From Bacteroidales bacterium (GTDB lineage Bacteria > Bacteroidota > Bacteroidia > Bacteroidales > JAQXIO01), in assembly GCA_029007825.1 (NCBI GenBank), contig JAQXIO010000039.1, positions 1-62,804 of the forward strand: 62,804 nucleotides of DNA, given 5' to 3'. Of this stretch, positions 35,459-44,231 are shown in pieces (positions within the stretch are counted from its first letter, which is position 1; the number at the start of each line of letters is the position of its first letter). A program made the position numbers and the translations under genes. The notes beneath the pieces are model-generated. The model saw nothing but the letters and a program-made list of their open reading frames with translations, had not been told where the DNA came from and did not search any database.

Positions 35459-36757
35459 ATGTACTGGCAAAAAGACCTTGAAACTATGAGCCGTGAGGAG
35501 CTCGAAGGGTTTCAGCTCGAACGTCTGAAAAAGAGTATCGAGCAAGCTTCACACTCTCCTTTTTATAAAAAACTTTTCAAAGAACACGGTATTTCGGCAG
35601 ATTCCATACATTCTCTAAAAGATTTACAGCGTCTTCCTTTCACAACCAAAAACGATCTCCGCAATAATTATCCTTACGGGATGTCGGCGGTTCCCCTTTC
35701 AAAGGTGGTAAGAATTCATTCGTCTTCGGGGACAACGGGCAACCCGACGGTGGTGTTGCATACGCAAAAAGACCTCGACGAATGGGCGAACCAGGTTGCG
35801 CGCTGCCTTACGATGGTGGGTCTTACGTCGGAGGATGTTTTCCAGAATACCTCGGGCTACGGAATGTTTACGGGGGGGCTGGGCTTCCAGTACGGCGCAG
35901 AGAAGTTAGGAGCTTTAACCGTTCCTGCGGCTTCGGGCAATACGAAACGGCAGATTAAATTTATCACGGACTTCGGAACTACGGCGATCCATGCTATTCC
36001 GAGCTATGCCGTGCGTCTTGCGGAGGTTATGCTGGAGATGGGTATCGACCCGAAAACGGATACGCGCCTGAAGGTGCTGGCTATCGGAGCGGAGCCTCAC
36101 TCGGAGGAGCAACGGAAACGTATCGAGAACTTGTTGGGGGTTAAGGCTTATAATTGTTTCGGGATGTCGGAAATGAACGGTCCGGGGGTTGCATTCGAAT
36201 GTCCGGAACAGAATGGTCTGCATATCTGGGAGGATTATGTGATTCCTGAAATTATCAATCCTGAAACTTTGCAACCGGTAGCGGAAGGTGAGGTGGGTGA
36301 GCTTGTGCTGACTACAATCAACCGCGAGGCTATGCCGTTGATCCGTTACCGTACGCGCGACCTTACGCGCTTTCTGCCGGGAAACTGCCCGTGCGGACGT
36401 ACGCACCGCCGTATCGACCGGATGAAGGGGCGCAGCGACGATATGATTATTTTAAAGGGGGTCAATATTTTCCCGATCCAGATCGAAAAGATTCTGATGC
36501 AGTTCAAGGAACTGGGTTCGAACTATTTTATCACACTCGACACGGTGGGTAATTCGGACGTGATGTTTATCGAGGTGGAACTTGCTTCTCTCCCGACGGA
36601 TAATTACCGTGACCTACAGGCTTTGAATGCCGAGATTACACGGCAACTGAAAGATGAATTGCTGCTGACGCCGAAGGTGAAACTGGTAGAGAAGGGCTCG
36701 TTGCCCCAGAGCGAGGGGAAAGCTGTACGGGTAAAAGATTTACGTAAATTCCAGTAG
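35459..36757 (+). CDS. paaK: Phenylacetate-CoA ligase family protein
   Basis: A 432-residue AMP-forming ligase that converts phenylacetate or a related aryl acid to its CoA thioester. It has the normal PaaK length, the ATP-loop HSSSGTTGNPTVV (near residue 90), NCFGMSEMNGPGVAFEC (near residue 235), a zinc-like CPCGRTHRR and the GRSDDMIILKGVNIFP hinge before the C-terminal domain. It leads an operon with an ACT-domain protein, a tiny symporter subunit and a sodium/solute symporter. In anaerobic Bacteroidales such ligases work with 2-oxoacid:ferredoxin oxidoreductases in aromatic amino acid fermentation; the oxidoreductase genes are not in this window. Confidence 0.93.
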   Translation: MYWQKDLETMSREELEGFQLERLKKSIEQASHSPFYKKLFKEHGISADSIHSLKDLQRLPFTTKNDLRNNYPYGMSAVPLSKVVRIHSSSGTTGNPTVVLHTQKDLDEWANQVARCLTMVGLTSEDVFQNTSGYGMFTGGLGFQYGAEKLGALTVPAASGNTKRQIKFITDFGTTAIHAIPSYAVRLAEVMLEMGIDPKTDTRLKVLAIGAEPHSEEQRKRIENLLGVKAYNCFGMSEMNGPGVAFECPEQNGLHIWEDYVIPEIINPETLQPVAEGEVGELVLTTINREAMPLIRYRTRDLTRFLPGNCPCGRTHRRIDRMKGRSDDMIILKGVNIFPIQIEKILMQFKELGSNYFITLDTVGNSDVMFIEVELASLPTDNYRDLQALNAEITRQLKDELLLTPKVKLVEKGSLPQSEGKAVRVKDLRKFQ

Positions 36758-36920
36758 GGCGCGGCTGTTACGGAAAACCGGGCTACTATGGGAGGAGATC
36801 AAATGTGCTTTTTTACATATAAAGTTTTGTTCCGTCCAATTTCATAATAGATGAGGCCGCGGCATCCGAAAGCGTTTATTTATAAATTGTAAATAGTATA
36901 AATTCAAAATATATAGTCGT

Positions 36921-37346
36921 ATGACGATTCTTCAACTTTCTATTTTTCTGGAAAACAAGTTCGGTCGCCTGAACGAGATTTTGCGCATTATCGCGAAGGA
37001 GAATGTACGGATTATCGCCTCAACGGTTTCGGATACGGTGGAGTACGGCATTCTGCGCCTGGTGGTTTCGGAACCGGAGCGTATTGCGAAAGTGCTGCGG
37101 GAGAACAATATTTCGGTTAAGACGAGCGAGGTGTTTGCGGTGCAGACGGACTGCAAGGCGGGGGCTATCGCAGCCGTTATTGAGCCGTTTACGGCTGCCG
37201 GCGTGAATATCGAGTATATGTACAGTTTCTGTTCGTCGGAGCATTCGATTATCGTGCTGCGGGTACATACTATGGATGCGGCACGCGAGGTGATACGGCA
37301 CCATAATATGAATTATCTGTCTAATGCCGAATTATTAAACTTTTAA
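36921..37346 (+). CDS. Tandem ACT-domain protein
   Basis: A 141-residue cytoplasmic protein made of two ACT domains (about 1-68 and 69-141). Each has the beta-alpha-beta start of a small-molecule sensor (LSIFLENKFGRLNEILRIIAKENVRI; AVIEPFTAAGVNIEYMYSF). Such stand-alone proteins bind amino acids. They regularly follow paaK in anaerobic bacteria and may sense aromatic or branched amino acids or control the ligase. The direct ligand is not known. It is separated from paaK by 163 bases with no terminator visible, so co-transcription remains likely. Confidence 0.9.
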   Translation: MTILQLSIFLENKFGRLNEILRIIAKENVRIIASTVSDTVEYGILRLVVSEPERIAKVLRENNISVKTSEVFAVQTDCKAGAIAAVIEPFTAAGVNIEYMYSFCSSEHSIIVLRVHTMDAAREVIRHHNMNYLSNAELLNF

Positions 37347-37358
37347 AAGAATAAATTT

Positions 37359-37475
37359 ATGTTCGGAATAGACGACCCGGGTATCTGGATAGCCTACCTG
37401 CTTGCATTGGGATGCCTTATTTTTTCAATTGTTTTCGGTATTTTATACTGGAACAAGGGAGATGATGAAAAGTGA
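37359..37475 (+). CDS. Small symporter accessory membrane peptide
   Basis: A 38-residue single-span peptide. It begins MFGIDDPGIWIAYLLALG, has one hydrophobic helix (residues 8-30) and ends in YWNKGDDEK. This is the pattern of the small accessory peptides (MetS-like) encoded directly upstream of many sodium/solute symporters, with the Asp-Asp-Pro motif at the N-terminus. It starts 12 bases after the ACT gene and lies 88 bases before the symporter start. It is too short for normal gene finding, but position and motif make it convincing. Confidence 0.8.
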   Translation: MFGIDDPGIWIAYLLALGCLIFSIVFGILYWNKGDDEK

Positions 37476-37563
37476 TTGCTAACCTTTATCCCCGTTTGGG
37501 GAAATCCGGGAGGCGGAATTTCCGTTTAACGGAGTTTACAAAATAAAAAAATAACACTACCGG

Positions 37564-39120
37564 ATGGATATGTTTATCATGGGGGTAACGATTTTCCTTT
37601 ACCTCGCGGCTATAGCAGGCCTCAGTTATATCGGATACAGAAAAACACGCAACAGCAGCGATTATTTATTAGGGGGGCGCGAGATGAACCCTATCGTGAT
37701 GGCGCTATCATACGGCGCAACGTTTATTTCGGCTTCGGCGATAGTGGGTTTCGGCGGCGTGGCCGCTACTTTCGGAATGGGTATCCAGTGGTTGTGCCTG
37801 CTGAATATCCTGATGGGGGTTATCGTGGCTTTTATCGTTTTCGGCCGTCCTACGCGACGGTTAGGGGCACAATTGGGGGCGCATACTTTCGCCCAATTCT
37901 TAGGAAATTTCTATCAGTCGGAGCATGTCCGCAAGTTCGTGGCTGCGGTAATTTTTATCGGTATGCCTCTTTATGCGGCAGTGGTGATCAAGGGTGGTGC
38001 TGTTTTTATCGAACGGTTGTTCGATATTAACTTAGATGTCGCTCTTTTTATCTTTACATTTATCGTAGCTATCTATGTTATAACGGGGGGTATCAAGGGG
38101 GTTTTGTATACCGACGCTATGCAGGCTACGATTATGTTCCTGTGTATGCTGTTTCTTCTTTTCTGGTTTTATCACCGGATGGATATGAATTTTACGGAGG
38201 CTAACCGTGCCTTATCGGATATTTCGCACCTCGTTCCCGACCGTTTCAAGGAGTTGGGGCACCAGGGATGGACGGCAATGCCTGTTTCGGGTTCGCCGCA
38301 ATGGTACACTTTGGTTACGTCGCTTATCTTAGGGGTAGGCATCGGTTGTCTTGCGCAACCGCAGTTAGCGGTTCGCTTTATGATGGTAAAGAGCGCGAAG
38401 CAGCTGAACCGGGGGGTGTTTATCGGTTCGCTGTTCCTGATCGTTACGGTGGGGGCTATTTACCATGTGGGTGCGTTATCGAACCTTTTCTTTCTGAAGG
38501 AGCACGGGATGGTGGCTTCGGAGGCAATCAAGGATATGGATAAAATCATTCCCTTGTTTATCAACGAGGCTATGCCGAGCTGGTTCGGGGCTCTTTTTAT
38601 GTTGTGTATTTTATCGGCGAGCATGTCGACGCTGAGTGCGCAGTTCCATACAATGGGGGCTGCGGGGGGAGTAGACCTCGTAGGGGCTTCTTCGAAGCGT
38701 TTCGAAAAGAATTCTACTTTATTAGTGCGTATCGGCATCGTGGTTTCGATTATCGTGAGTTATCTTGTTTGCTATACGCTGAGCGCGGGAATTATTGCAA
38801 AGGGTACCGCTTTGTTTATGGGTGTGTGTGCCACAACTTTCCTTCCGGCTTATGCTTGCGCTCTTTTCTGGAAAGGGGTAACGCGCCAGGGGGCTATTGC
38901 GAGCTTGTGGGTAGGGGCTTTATCGAGCCTGTTTGCGATGTTGTTCCTACATAAGGCGGAGGCTTCGTCGATCGGACTTTGCCATGCTTTGTTCGGAAAG
39001 GATTACCTTATCGAGGCTTACCCGTGGTTTCTGATCGATCCTATTTTGTTTTCGCTGCCGTTGTCTACGGCAACAATTTTTATCGTCAGCCGTATGACGC
39101 GAAAAAAGGAGGCGGCTTAA
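37564..39120 (+). CDS. Sodium/solute symporter (SSS family)
   Basis: A 518-residue inner-membrane transporter with 13 or so hydrophobic segments and the LeuT-type core of the SSS family. Typical stretches are RKTRNSSDYLLGGREMNP near the N-terminus, SASAIVGFGGVAATFGMG (unwound helix 1), and ILSASMSTLSAQFHTMG (sodium site in helix 8). It probably imports an organic acid or amino acid with sodium. Its operon suggests an aryl acid, aromatic amino acid or related acid as substrate, which is inference from the neighbouring paaK and ACT genes. Confidence 0.92.
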   Translation: MDMFIMGVTIFLYLAAIAGLSYIGYRKTRNSSDYLLGGREMNPIVMALSYGATFISASAIVGFGGVAATFGMGIQWLCLLNILMGVIVAFIVFGRPTRRLGAQLGAHTFAQFLGNFYQSEHVRKFVAAVIFIGMPLYAAVVIKGGAVFIERLFDINLDVALFIFTFIVAIYVITGGIKGVLYTDAMQATIMFLCMLFLLFWFYHRMDMNFTEANRALSDISHLVPDRFKELGHQGWTAMPVSGSPQWYTLVTSLILGVGIGCLAQPQLAVRFMMVKSAKQLNRGVFIGSLFLIVTVGAIYHVGALSNLFFLKEHGMVASEAIKDMDKIIPLFINEAMPSWFGALFMLCILSASMSTLSAQFHTMGAAGGVDLVGASSKRFEKNSTLLVRIGIVVSIIVSYLVCYTLSAGIIAKGTALFMGVCATTFLPAYACALFWKGVTRQGAIASLWVGALSSLFAMLFLHKAEASSIGLCHALFGKDYLIEAYPWFLIDPILFSLPLSTATIFIVSRMTRKKEAA

Positions 39121-39158
39121 CGCTAAATATTACAAAAGAATTTTATTATAAAAACGCT

Positions 39159-39184
39159 TATAGCCTGTCGTATGACAGGCTATA
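39159..39184. terminator. Stem-loop after the symporter gene
   Basis: TATAGCCTGTC (39159-39169) pairs perfectly with GACAGGCTATA (39174-39184) around GTAT. There is no T-run on the plus strand (AAACTGTTTG follows), so it may act as an mRNA 3'-end hairpin rather than as a strict terminator. Confidence 0.55.
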
Positions 39185-39454
39185 AAACTGTTTGCCCATA
39201 ATGTGTTATCCGTTTCAGTGATTCGATTCTGTAATCAACAACTTTAAAACGGGCTTCTCCCCTATTCTTCCATACTAAAAAAAGCCGAACCTAAGAGGGA
39301 TAACTTCTTTCCCGAACGAAAACCGGTAAGGATTTATCGGGAAAAAGTATATAAAAAACGCCAACAAACGAACATATACTTTTTATTTTCCGTGTTTTTT
39401 ACAGAAAAACAGCAATATATTGTTAATTTACGCAACTAAAAGCGAATATTTATC
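39185..39454. other. Gap without genes, about 270 bases
   Basis: No coding frame is visible. It separates the symporter operon from the envelope A/B array. Confidence 0.4.
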
Positions 39455-39462
39455 TATATTTG
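39455..39462 (+). promoter_or_regulatory. -7 box of the envelope A/B array
   Basis: TATATTTG matches TAnnTTTG, 52 bases before ATG 39514. It overlaps an earlier in-frame ATG (39460), which therefore cannot be the start. Confidence 0.55.
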
Positions 39463-39513
39463 CATGTTTTTATCCAAGATATCAAATTATACTATACGAA
39501 AACTGGCCAAAAT

Positions 39514-40407
39514 ATGAAAAAACTTTCATTTCTTTCTTTTTTATCGATCTTCTCAATTTTACTATCGGGTTGTGCTCATTCCAAAAAATTAACAACTCAT
39601 TCGACTTATGCACCTCTCAAATACGATGAGCGCGTTACAGTTTACACAATAGACGATCCTTTTCCGGAAAATTATGAGCTTTTGGGAGAAGTCAAATACG
39701 GAGATACCGGCTTCTCAACCGACTGTAATTACGATGACGCTATCGAATCAGCAAAAACAGAAGCACGTAAAATAGGAGGCAATGCAATCAAAATTGTCAA
39801 ACATACTCTTCCCAATTTCTGGAGCACCTGCCATCGATTAACTATATCCTTATTAAAAGTAGATCCTGAGAATCTTCAGGCTCCTCATCGTTCAAAAAAG
39901 ATCGATCCTAATGCCGATTATGCCTTACTACATATCTATCGCCCGGCGAGCGGAGTGGGTATGCTGGTGAATTACAACGTTACGTTAAACGACAGCATTA
40001 TATACAGGGCACGAACTAACTCAAAAAAGACTATCAGGATCAAAAAAGAGGGTGAATATACCCTTAAGGCAAAAACGGAAGCCACAGAGAGACTAACCCT
40101 CAACATTCGTTTCGGAGAGAGTTATTACGTAGAAGCGGGTGTCAGCATGGGAATCGTAGTAGGACGCCCGGTTCTTAGCCTTGTAAACTCGGCTACGGGA
40201 GAAATGTATTTCAAAAGTATAGAACAGGAAGAGGAATCATTCAATGACAAAATCATACCCATTGACGGAGAAGAGATCGACTGTACCATTACAGGTTCGG
40301 ATGAAACTTATATCCACTACATAACTTATGATGAGGAGGGAAAAGAGTACAATATGCAGATCGAAAAAGAGAAAGTAAAAACCATTCAAAGGAATAAAAA
40401 GAAATAG
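39514..40407 (+). CDS. Envelope lipoprotein A1 (paralogue of 41301-42215)
   Basis: A 297-residue lipoprotein of unknown function. The start is ATG 39514, which gives a clean signal peptide with lipobox (ILLSGC, Cys20); an earlier ATG overlaps the promoter. Three parts follow. Residues 30-125 (VTVYTIDDPFPENYELLGEV; AIESAKTEARKIGGNAIKIV) resemble RcsF/DUF4156-type lipoprotein folds. Residues 140-235 (ALLHIYRPA, then YNVTLNDSIIYRA, then IRFGESYYVEAG) resemble DUF2846. Residues 245-297 form a small beta motif (GEEIDCTITGSDETYIHYIT) that recurs at the N-terminus of the B proteins. It starts the A-B-A-B-B-B array and is 3 bases from B1. Confidence 0.78.
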   Translation: MKKLSFLSFLSIFSILLSGCAHSKKLTTHSTYAPLKYDERVTVYTIDDPFPENYELLGEVKYGDTGFSTDCNYDDAIESAKTEARKIGGNAIKIVKHTLPNFWSTCHRLTISLLKVDPENLQAPHRSKKIDPNADYALLHIYRPASGVGMLVNYNVTLNDSIIYRARTNSKKTIRIKKEGEYTLKAKTEATERLTLNIRFGESYYVEAGVSMGIVVGRPVLSLVNSATGEMYFKSIEQEEESFNDKIIPIDGEEIDCTITGSDETYIHYITYDEEGKEYNMQIEKEKVKTIQRNKKK

Positions 40408-40410
40408 CAG

Positions 40411-41268
40411 ATGGTACAGTTTAAGAGGTGGTTTATAATAATCATTTTATTCATATCAGGCAGTATATATGCTCAAGATTTGATTATTACAACGGATAAC
40501 GATTCGATCAATTGCCATATTTCAAAAATCGAGAATGGTTTTATCAGCTTTTCTTATATTAACGACGGAGAGACTGAAAATACGGGAATAAGCGAAAACG
40601 ATGTAAAGTCTTATCAATTCGCTTATTTCAAAGAACCGGGGATAGTAAAAGACCAAATACTAAAACCTTCACACTGGCGTATCGTATTCAGAGGGGGTTA
40701 TAGTTGGATGACGGGATCTATCGGCGACGGCCCAAGCATTTATAAAGATTATGTTCGAGGTTTCAAGCATGGCTACCATGTGGGAACGGAGATCGATTAC
40801 TTCTTCGGAGAATATTTCGGCTTAGGGGGAAAATTTACTTTTTACAATAACAAAAATGAATTAAATCTCAGCTCGGTCGGAGAAAAAGGCAAAATGAGTG
40901 ATAATGCAAAATGTCTTTATATCGCTCCTACTTTCGTTACCCGGCTTACCGACGGGAAAGGTAAAAATACTTTTTTATGCAATCTTTCGATTGGTTATTT
41001 TTCCTACCATAACGACGGTATAATAGAGAATGAGAAAGTAATTATCGATGGCAAATGCGCCGGTTTCGAGGTTGGTATCGGATATGAAAGAGGTGTAACC
41101 AAAGATTTCGCTATCGGGGGAGGCCTCTCTTTACTCGCAGCTTCTACGGGAAAGCTGGATTATTCGGGAATGGGAAAGAAATGGACAAGCAACCTGGACG
41201 AACGCGAGAATTTCAGTCGGCTGGATATTTCATTGTTCCTTGTATTTAATGCGGGAATGAAGAAATAA
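40411..41268 (+). CDS. Secreted beta-barrel-like protein B1
   Basis: A 285-residue exported protein with signal peptide (cleavage near IYAQD). The first 55 mature residues are a small beta motif (NDSINCHISKIENGFISFSY, then NDVKSYQFAYF) shared with the C-terminus of the A lipoproteins. The rest has alternating aromatic and polar strands separated by turns (WRIVFRGGYSWMTG, GYHVGTEIDYFFGEYFGLGG, KFTFYNN, GIGYERGV, LDISLFLVFNAG) and ends with a hydrophobic Phe-rich strand, as in eight- to ten-stranded outer-membrane barrels. I do not recognise a named family. Its central part is nearly identical to B3. Confidence 0.75.
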   Translation: MVQFKRWFIIIILFISGSIYAQDLIITTDNDSINCHISKIENGFISFSYINDGETENTGISENDVKSYQFAYFKEPGIVKDQILKPSHWRIVFRGGYSWMTGSIGDGPSIYKDYVRGFKHGYHVGTEIDYFFGEYFGLGGKFTFYNNKNELNLSSVGEKGKMSDNAKCLYIAPTFVTRLTDGKGKNTFLCNLSIGYFSYHNDGIIENEKVIIDGKCAGFEVGIGYERGVTKDFAIGGGLSLLAASTGKLDYSGMGKKWTSNLDERENFSRLDISLFLVFNAGMKK

Positions 41269-41300
41269 TCTATTTTCCATTAAATTTTAACTCATATCAG

Positions 41301-42215
41301 ATGAAAATAAATCAAAACACGAAAAAATCTTCTTTTCTTTTTCTCTTATCGTTCTTGTTTTTCCTGCTACCAGGTTGTGCGAATAAGAGAGTAACCGTTC
41401 GTTCAGCATACGATCCTCTCAAATACAATGAAAGTGTTACGGTGTATTCAATTAACGATCCGTTTCCGGAAAAATACGAATTTTTAGGAGAGGTAAAATA
41501 CGGGGATTCGGGCTTTTCGGACGAATGCGATTACATTCCGGCTATCGAGTCGGCCAAAACAGAAGCCCGGAAAATAGGAGGAAATGTTCTCAAGGTTACC
41601 CGGCATAAGCGTCCCGACCTATTGAATTCATGCCATCGTTTAACTATTTCGATTTTGAGGGTCGATCGTCAATATATCGTTGCACCGCGCCAGGAAAAGC
41701 CATCCGGAACAGACAGCGATTATGCGTCGTTATGTATTTACCGCACCAACAACACAGAGGGTTCTCCGGTCAACTATAACGTTTATCTGGACGATCAGCT
41801 TATATACCGGGCACGGAATAACTCGAAATGCGAAATAAACCTCAGGGAGGAGGGGCCGATCGTGCTTAAAGCTAAATCCGAAACGGACAGCGAACTGACG
41901 TTGGATATCAGATTGGGAGAGTCTTATTATGTAAAAACGACTATAAATACGGAGACCATGGAGGCTAAGCCTACTCTGGAAGTGGTCGATCCTGCAAGCG
42001 GAGCAATAGAATCGAGTACTATAAAGAGTATAAGCAGAATAAAGAGCAACCCGTTTCACGACAGGATGGTGTTTAAAGACGGCCAGGAGGTCAAATGCAT
42101 CATTACGGGTTCGGACGACCAATATATCTACTATACTACGTACAAAAACGGGGAAAAGGCAAAAATGATAATTGAGAAAACACAAATAAAATCTATTAAA
42201 AGAGACAAACGATGA
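41301..42215 (+). CDS. Envelope lipoprotein A2 (paralogue of A1)
   Basis: A 304-residue lipoprotein with the same three-part design as A1: lipobox LLPGC near residue 25, a first domain (SVTVYSINDPFPEKYEFLGE; ESAKTEARKIGGNVLKV), a DUF2846-like middle (SLCIYRTN, YNVYLDDQLIYRARNN, IRLGESYYVKTT) and a C-terminal beta motif (GQEVKCIITGSDDQYIYYTT). The first domain is the part most like A1; the tail differs by a few inserted residues. Its stop overlaps the B2 start by four bases (ATGA), so the A-B pairing is coupled in translation. Confidence 0.78.
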   Translation: MKINQNTKKSSFLFLLSFLFFLLPGCANKRVTVRSAYDPLKYNESVTVYSINDPFPEKYEFLGEVKYGDSGFSDECDYIPAIESAKTEARKIGGNVLKVTRHKRPDLLNSCHRLTISILRVDRQYIVAPRQEKPSGTDSDYASLCIYRTNNTEGSPVNYNVYLDDQLIYRARNNSKCEINLREEGPIVLKAKSETDSELTLDIRLGESYYVKTTINTETMEAKPTLEVVDPASGAIESSTIKSISRIKSNPFHDRMVFKDGQEVKCIITGSDDQYIYYTTYKNGEKAKMIIEKTQIKSIKRDKR

Positions 42216-43087
42216 AAGAGCTAAAAAACTGGATAGCTGCGGTAGTTTTATTTATATCGGGTACGGTTTACGCACAGGATTTAATTGTTACCCGGGAAAA
42301 CGATTCGATCAACTGCCATATCTCAAAAATTGAGGATGGTTTTGTCAGTTTTTCGTATCTCAAGGATGGAAAGAGGGAGAAAACGGGAATAAACGAAGGC
42401 GACGTAACAACTTACAGGTTCGCTTACTTCAATGAAAAGGAGAATAGGGAAAAACAAGAGAGAGTTTCTCCTTTGCGGTGGCGTTTTGCCCTGAGAGGTG
42501 GGTACAGCCGGCTGCTTGCTTCGACCGGTGATGTTCCGGAGCCTCTAAAGGATTATGCCAACGGTTTCAAAAACGGCTATCATTTAGGTGCAGAGATCGA
42601 TTATTTTTTCACCAAACACATCGGATTAGGAGGAAAATTTGCTTTTTACAACAACAAGGCTGAAACAGACCTGAGTATAATAGGGGCAAAAGGAAAAATG
42701 AGCGAAAATGCAAAATCTTACTATATCGCTCCCACTTTTGTCGCGCGCTTTCCGGACAAAACAAATCTAAATACATTCTTTTGCGATGCTTCCATCGGCC
42801 TTTTTTGTTATCGTGACGAAGCCGTGGCCAGTAGCTCCAGCTATGAAATCGGTAGCGTCCGGGCAAATTGTGCAGGCTTTCAAATCGGAGCCGGATATGA
42901 AAGGGCACTGACTAAAAACCTATCGATCGGGGGCGGACTCTCTTTTCTTATCGCTTCGACCGGGAAAATGGAATATACGATAAACGGAAAAAAACAGACA
43001 GTAGAATTAGAGGAGCGAGAGAATCTGAGCCGTCTGGACCTTTCATTATACCTGACTTTTTATGCCGGAGGGCAGACTCATAAATAA
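42212..43087 (+). CDS. Secreted beta-barrel-like protein B2
   Basis: A 291-residue paralogue of B1 with a signal peptide (ISGTVYAQD), the N-terminal beta motif (NDSINCHISKIEDGFVSFSY) and a barrel-like rest (GYHLGAEIDYFFTKHIGLGG, KFAFYNN, GAGYERALTKNLSIGGGLSF, LDLSLYLTFYAG). It is more diverged from B1 than B3 is. It overlaps A2 by four bases. Between it and B3 lie 140 bases without a clear promoter. Confidence 0.75.
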   Translation: MKELKNWIAAVVLFISGTVYAQDLIVTRENDSINCHISKIEDGFVSFSYLKDGKREKTGINEGDVTTYRFAYFNEKENREKQERVSPLRWRFALRGGYSRLLASTGDVPEPLKDYANGFKNGYHLGAEIDYFFTKHIGLGGKFAFYNNKAETDLSIIGAKGKMSENAKSYYIAPTFVARFPDKTNLNTFFCDASIGLFCYRDEAVASSSSYEIGSVRANCAGFQIGAGYERALTKNLSIGGGLSFLIASTGKMEYTINGKKQTVELEERENLSRLDLSLYLTFYAGGQTHK

Positions 43088-43227
43088 TTAAACGTTTATT
43101 TCTCAGATTGTTCCGGATTTTATACAGTGTATAAGACCGGGAGCTATCTATACGGTCGCCGGCCGTTTAACCGGAGATTCTTATATACCTGAAAAACAAA
43201 CGTATCTGAAACTGTATTTATTTAAAG

Positions 43228-44088
43228 ATGATACCGCCTAAAAACTGGATCGTACTAATCGTTTTATTTCTATCGGGCAGCGTGCATGCGCAAGACTTGA
43301 TTATTACCGCAGAAAGCGACTCTATCAAATGCCATATTACAAAAGTCGAAGAGGATTTTATCAGTTTTTCGTATTTAAAAGAGGGAAAGACAGAATATAC
43401 GAGTATTAAAAAAAACGATATAAATTCGTACCAATTCGCTTATTTTGAAAAAAAAGAGATTCCGAAAAGGAAAAGCTATTCCTTCCGGCCTTCTCACTGG
43501 CGCATCTTATTCAGAGGGGGTTATAGCTGGATGACAGGTGCTATCGGCGACGGCACAAACATTTATAAAGATTATGCCCGGGGTTTTAAGCATGGTTACC
43601 ACGTGGGAACGGAGATCGATTACTTCTTCGGGGAATATTTCGGCTTAGGGGGGAAATTTACTTTTTACAATAACAAAAATGAATTAAATCTCAGTTCGGT
43701 CGGAGAAAAAGGTAAAATGAGCGATAACGCAAAATATCTTTATATCGCTCCTAACTTCGTCGGCCGCCTTATGGATAGAAAAGGAAAGAATACAGTTTTT
43801 TTCGATTTTTCTCTCGGTTATTTTTCTTATCACAACGACGGCGTTGTCCAGTACGAAAAGATCATGACCGATTGGAAATGTGCCGGTATTCAAATCGGTA
43901 TCGGATATGAAAGGGCTCTGAGCAAAAATTTTTCCATCGGGGGAGGGTTCTCTTTACTCCGCGCTTGTACAAAAAAACTGAAATATACGGCAATGGGAAA
44001 GAAATGGACTGAAGAACTGGATGAACTGAAAGATTTCGATCGTCTGGACTTTTCTTTACTCTTAGTCTTTAATGCGGGAAAGAGATAA
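43228..44088 (+). CDS. Secreted beta-barrel-like protein B3
   Basis: A 286-residue paralogue with signal peptide (FLSGSVHAQD) and no A partner. Its central 80 residues (43496-43767) are almost identical to those of B1 (40672-40945) at both DNA and protein level, while its first 30 codons match B4 nearly base for base (43258-43290 against 44274-44306). The gene is therefore a mosaic formed by recombination within the array. The N-terminal beta motif is SDSIKCHITKVEEDFISFSY, and the C-terminus is LLLVFNAGKR. Confidence 0.75.
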   Translation: MIPPKNWIVLIVLFLSGSVHAQDLIITAESDSIKCHITKVEEDFISFSYLKEGKTEYTSIKKNDINSYQFAYFEKKEIPKRKSYSFRPSHWRILFRGGYSWMTGAIGDGTNIYKDYARGFKHGYHVGTEIDYFFGEYFGLGGKFTFYNNKNELNLSSVGEKGKMSDNAKYLYIAPNFVGRLMDRKGKNTVFFDFSLGYFSYHNDGVVQYEKIMTDWKCAGIQIGIGYERALSKNFSIGGGFSLLRACTKKLKYTAMGKKWTEELDELKDFDRLDFSLLLVFNAGKR

Positions 44089-44231
44089 GAATATTCTTAT
44101 TCAGAGAAACTGTGCTATGCCTGTTGCCGAACTACCTGTGCTTCCTGTAATGTCTGTTAGCAAATGATTTTCTCATATCCTAATCTAATTTATTATTGCA
44201 TTAATTTTTTTTCAATTTTCAACGCGTTAAA

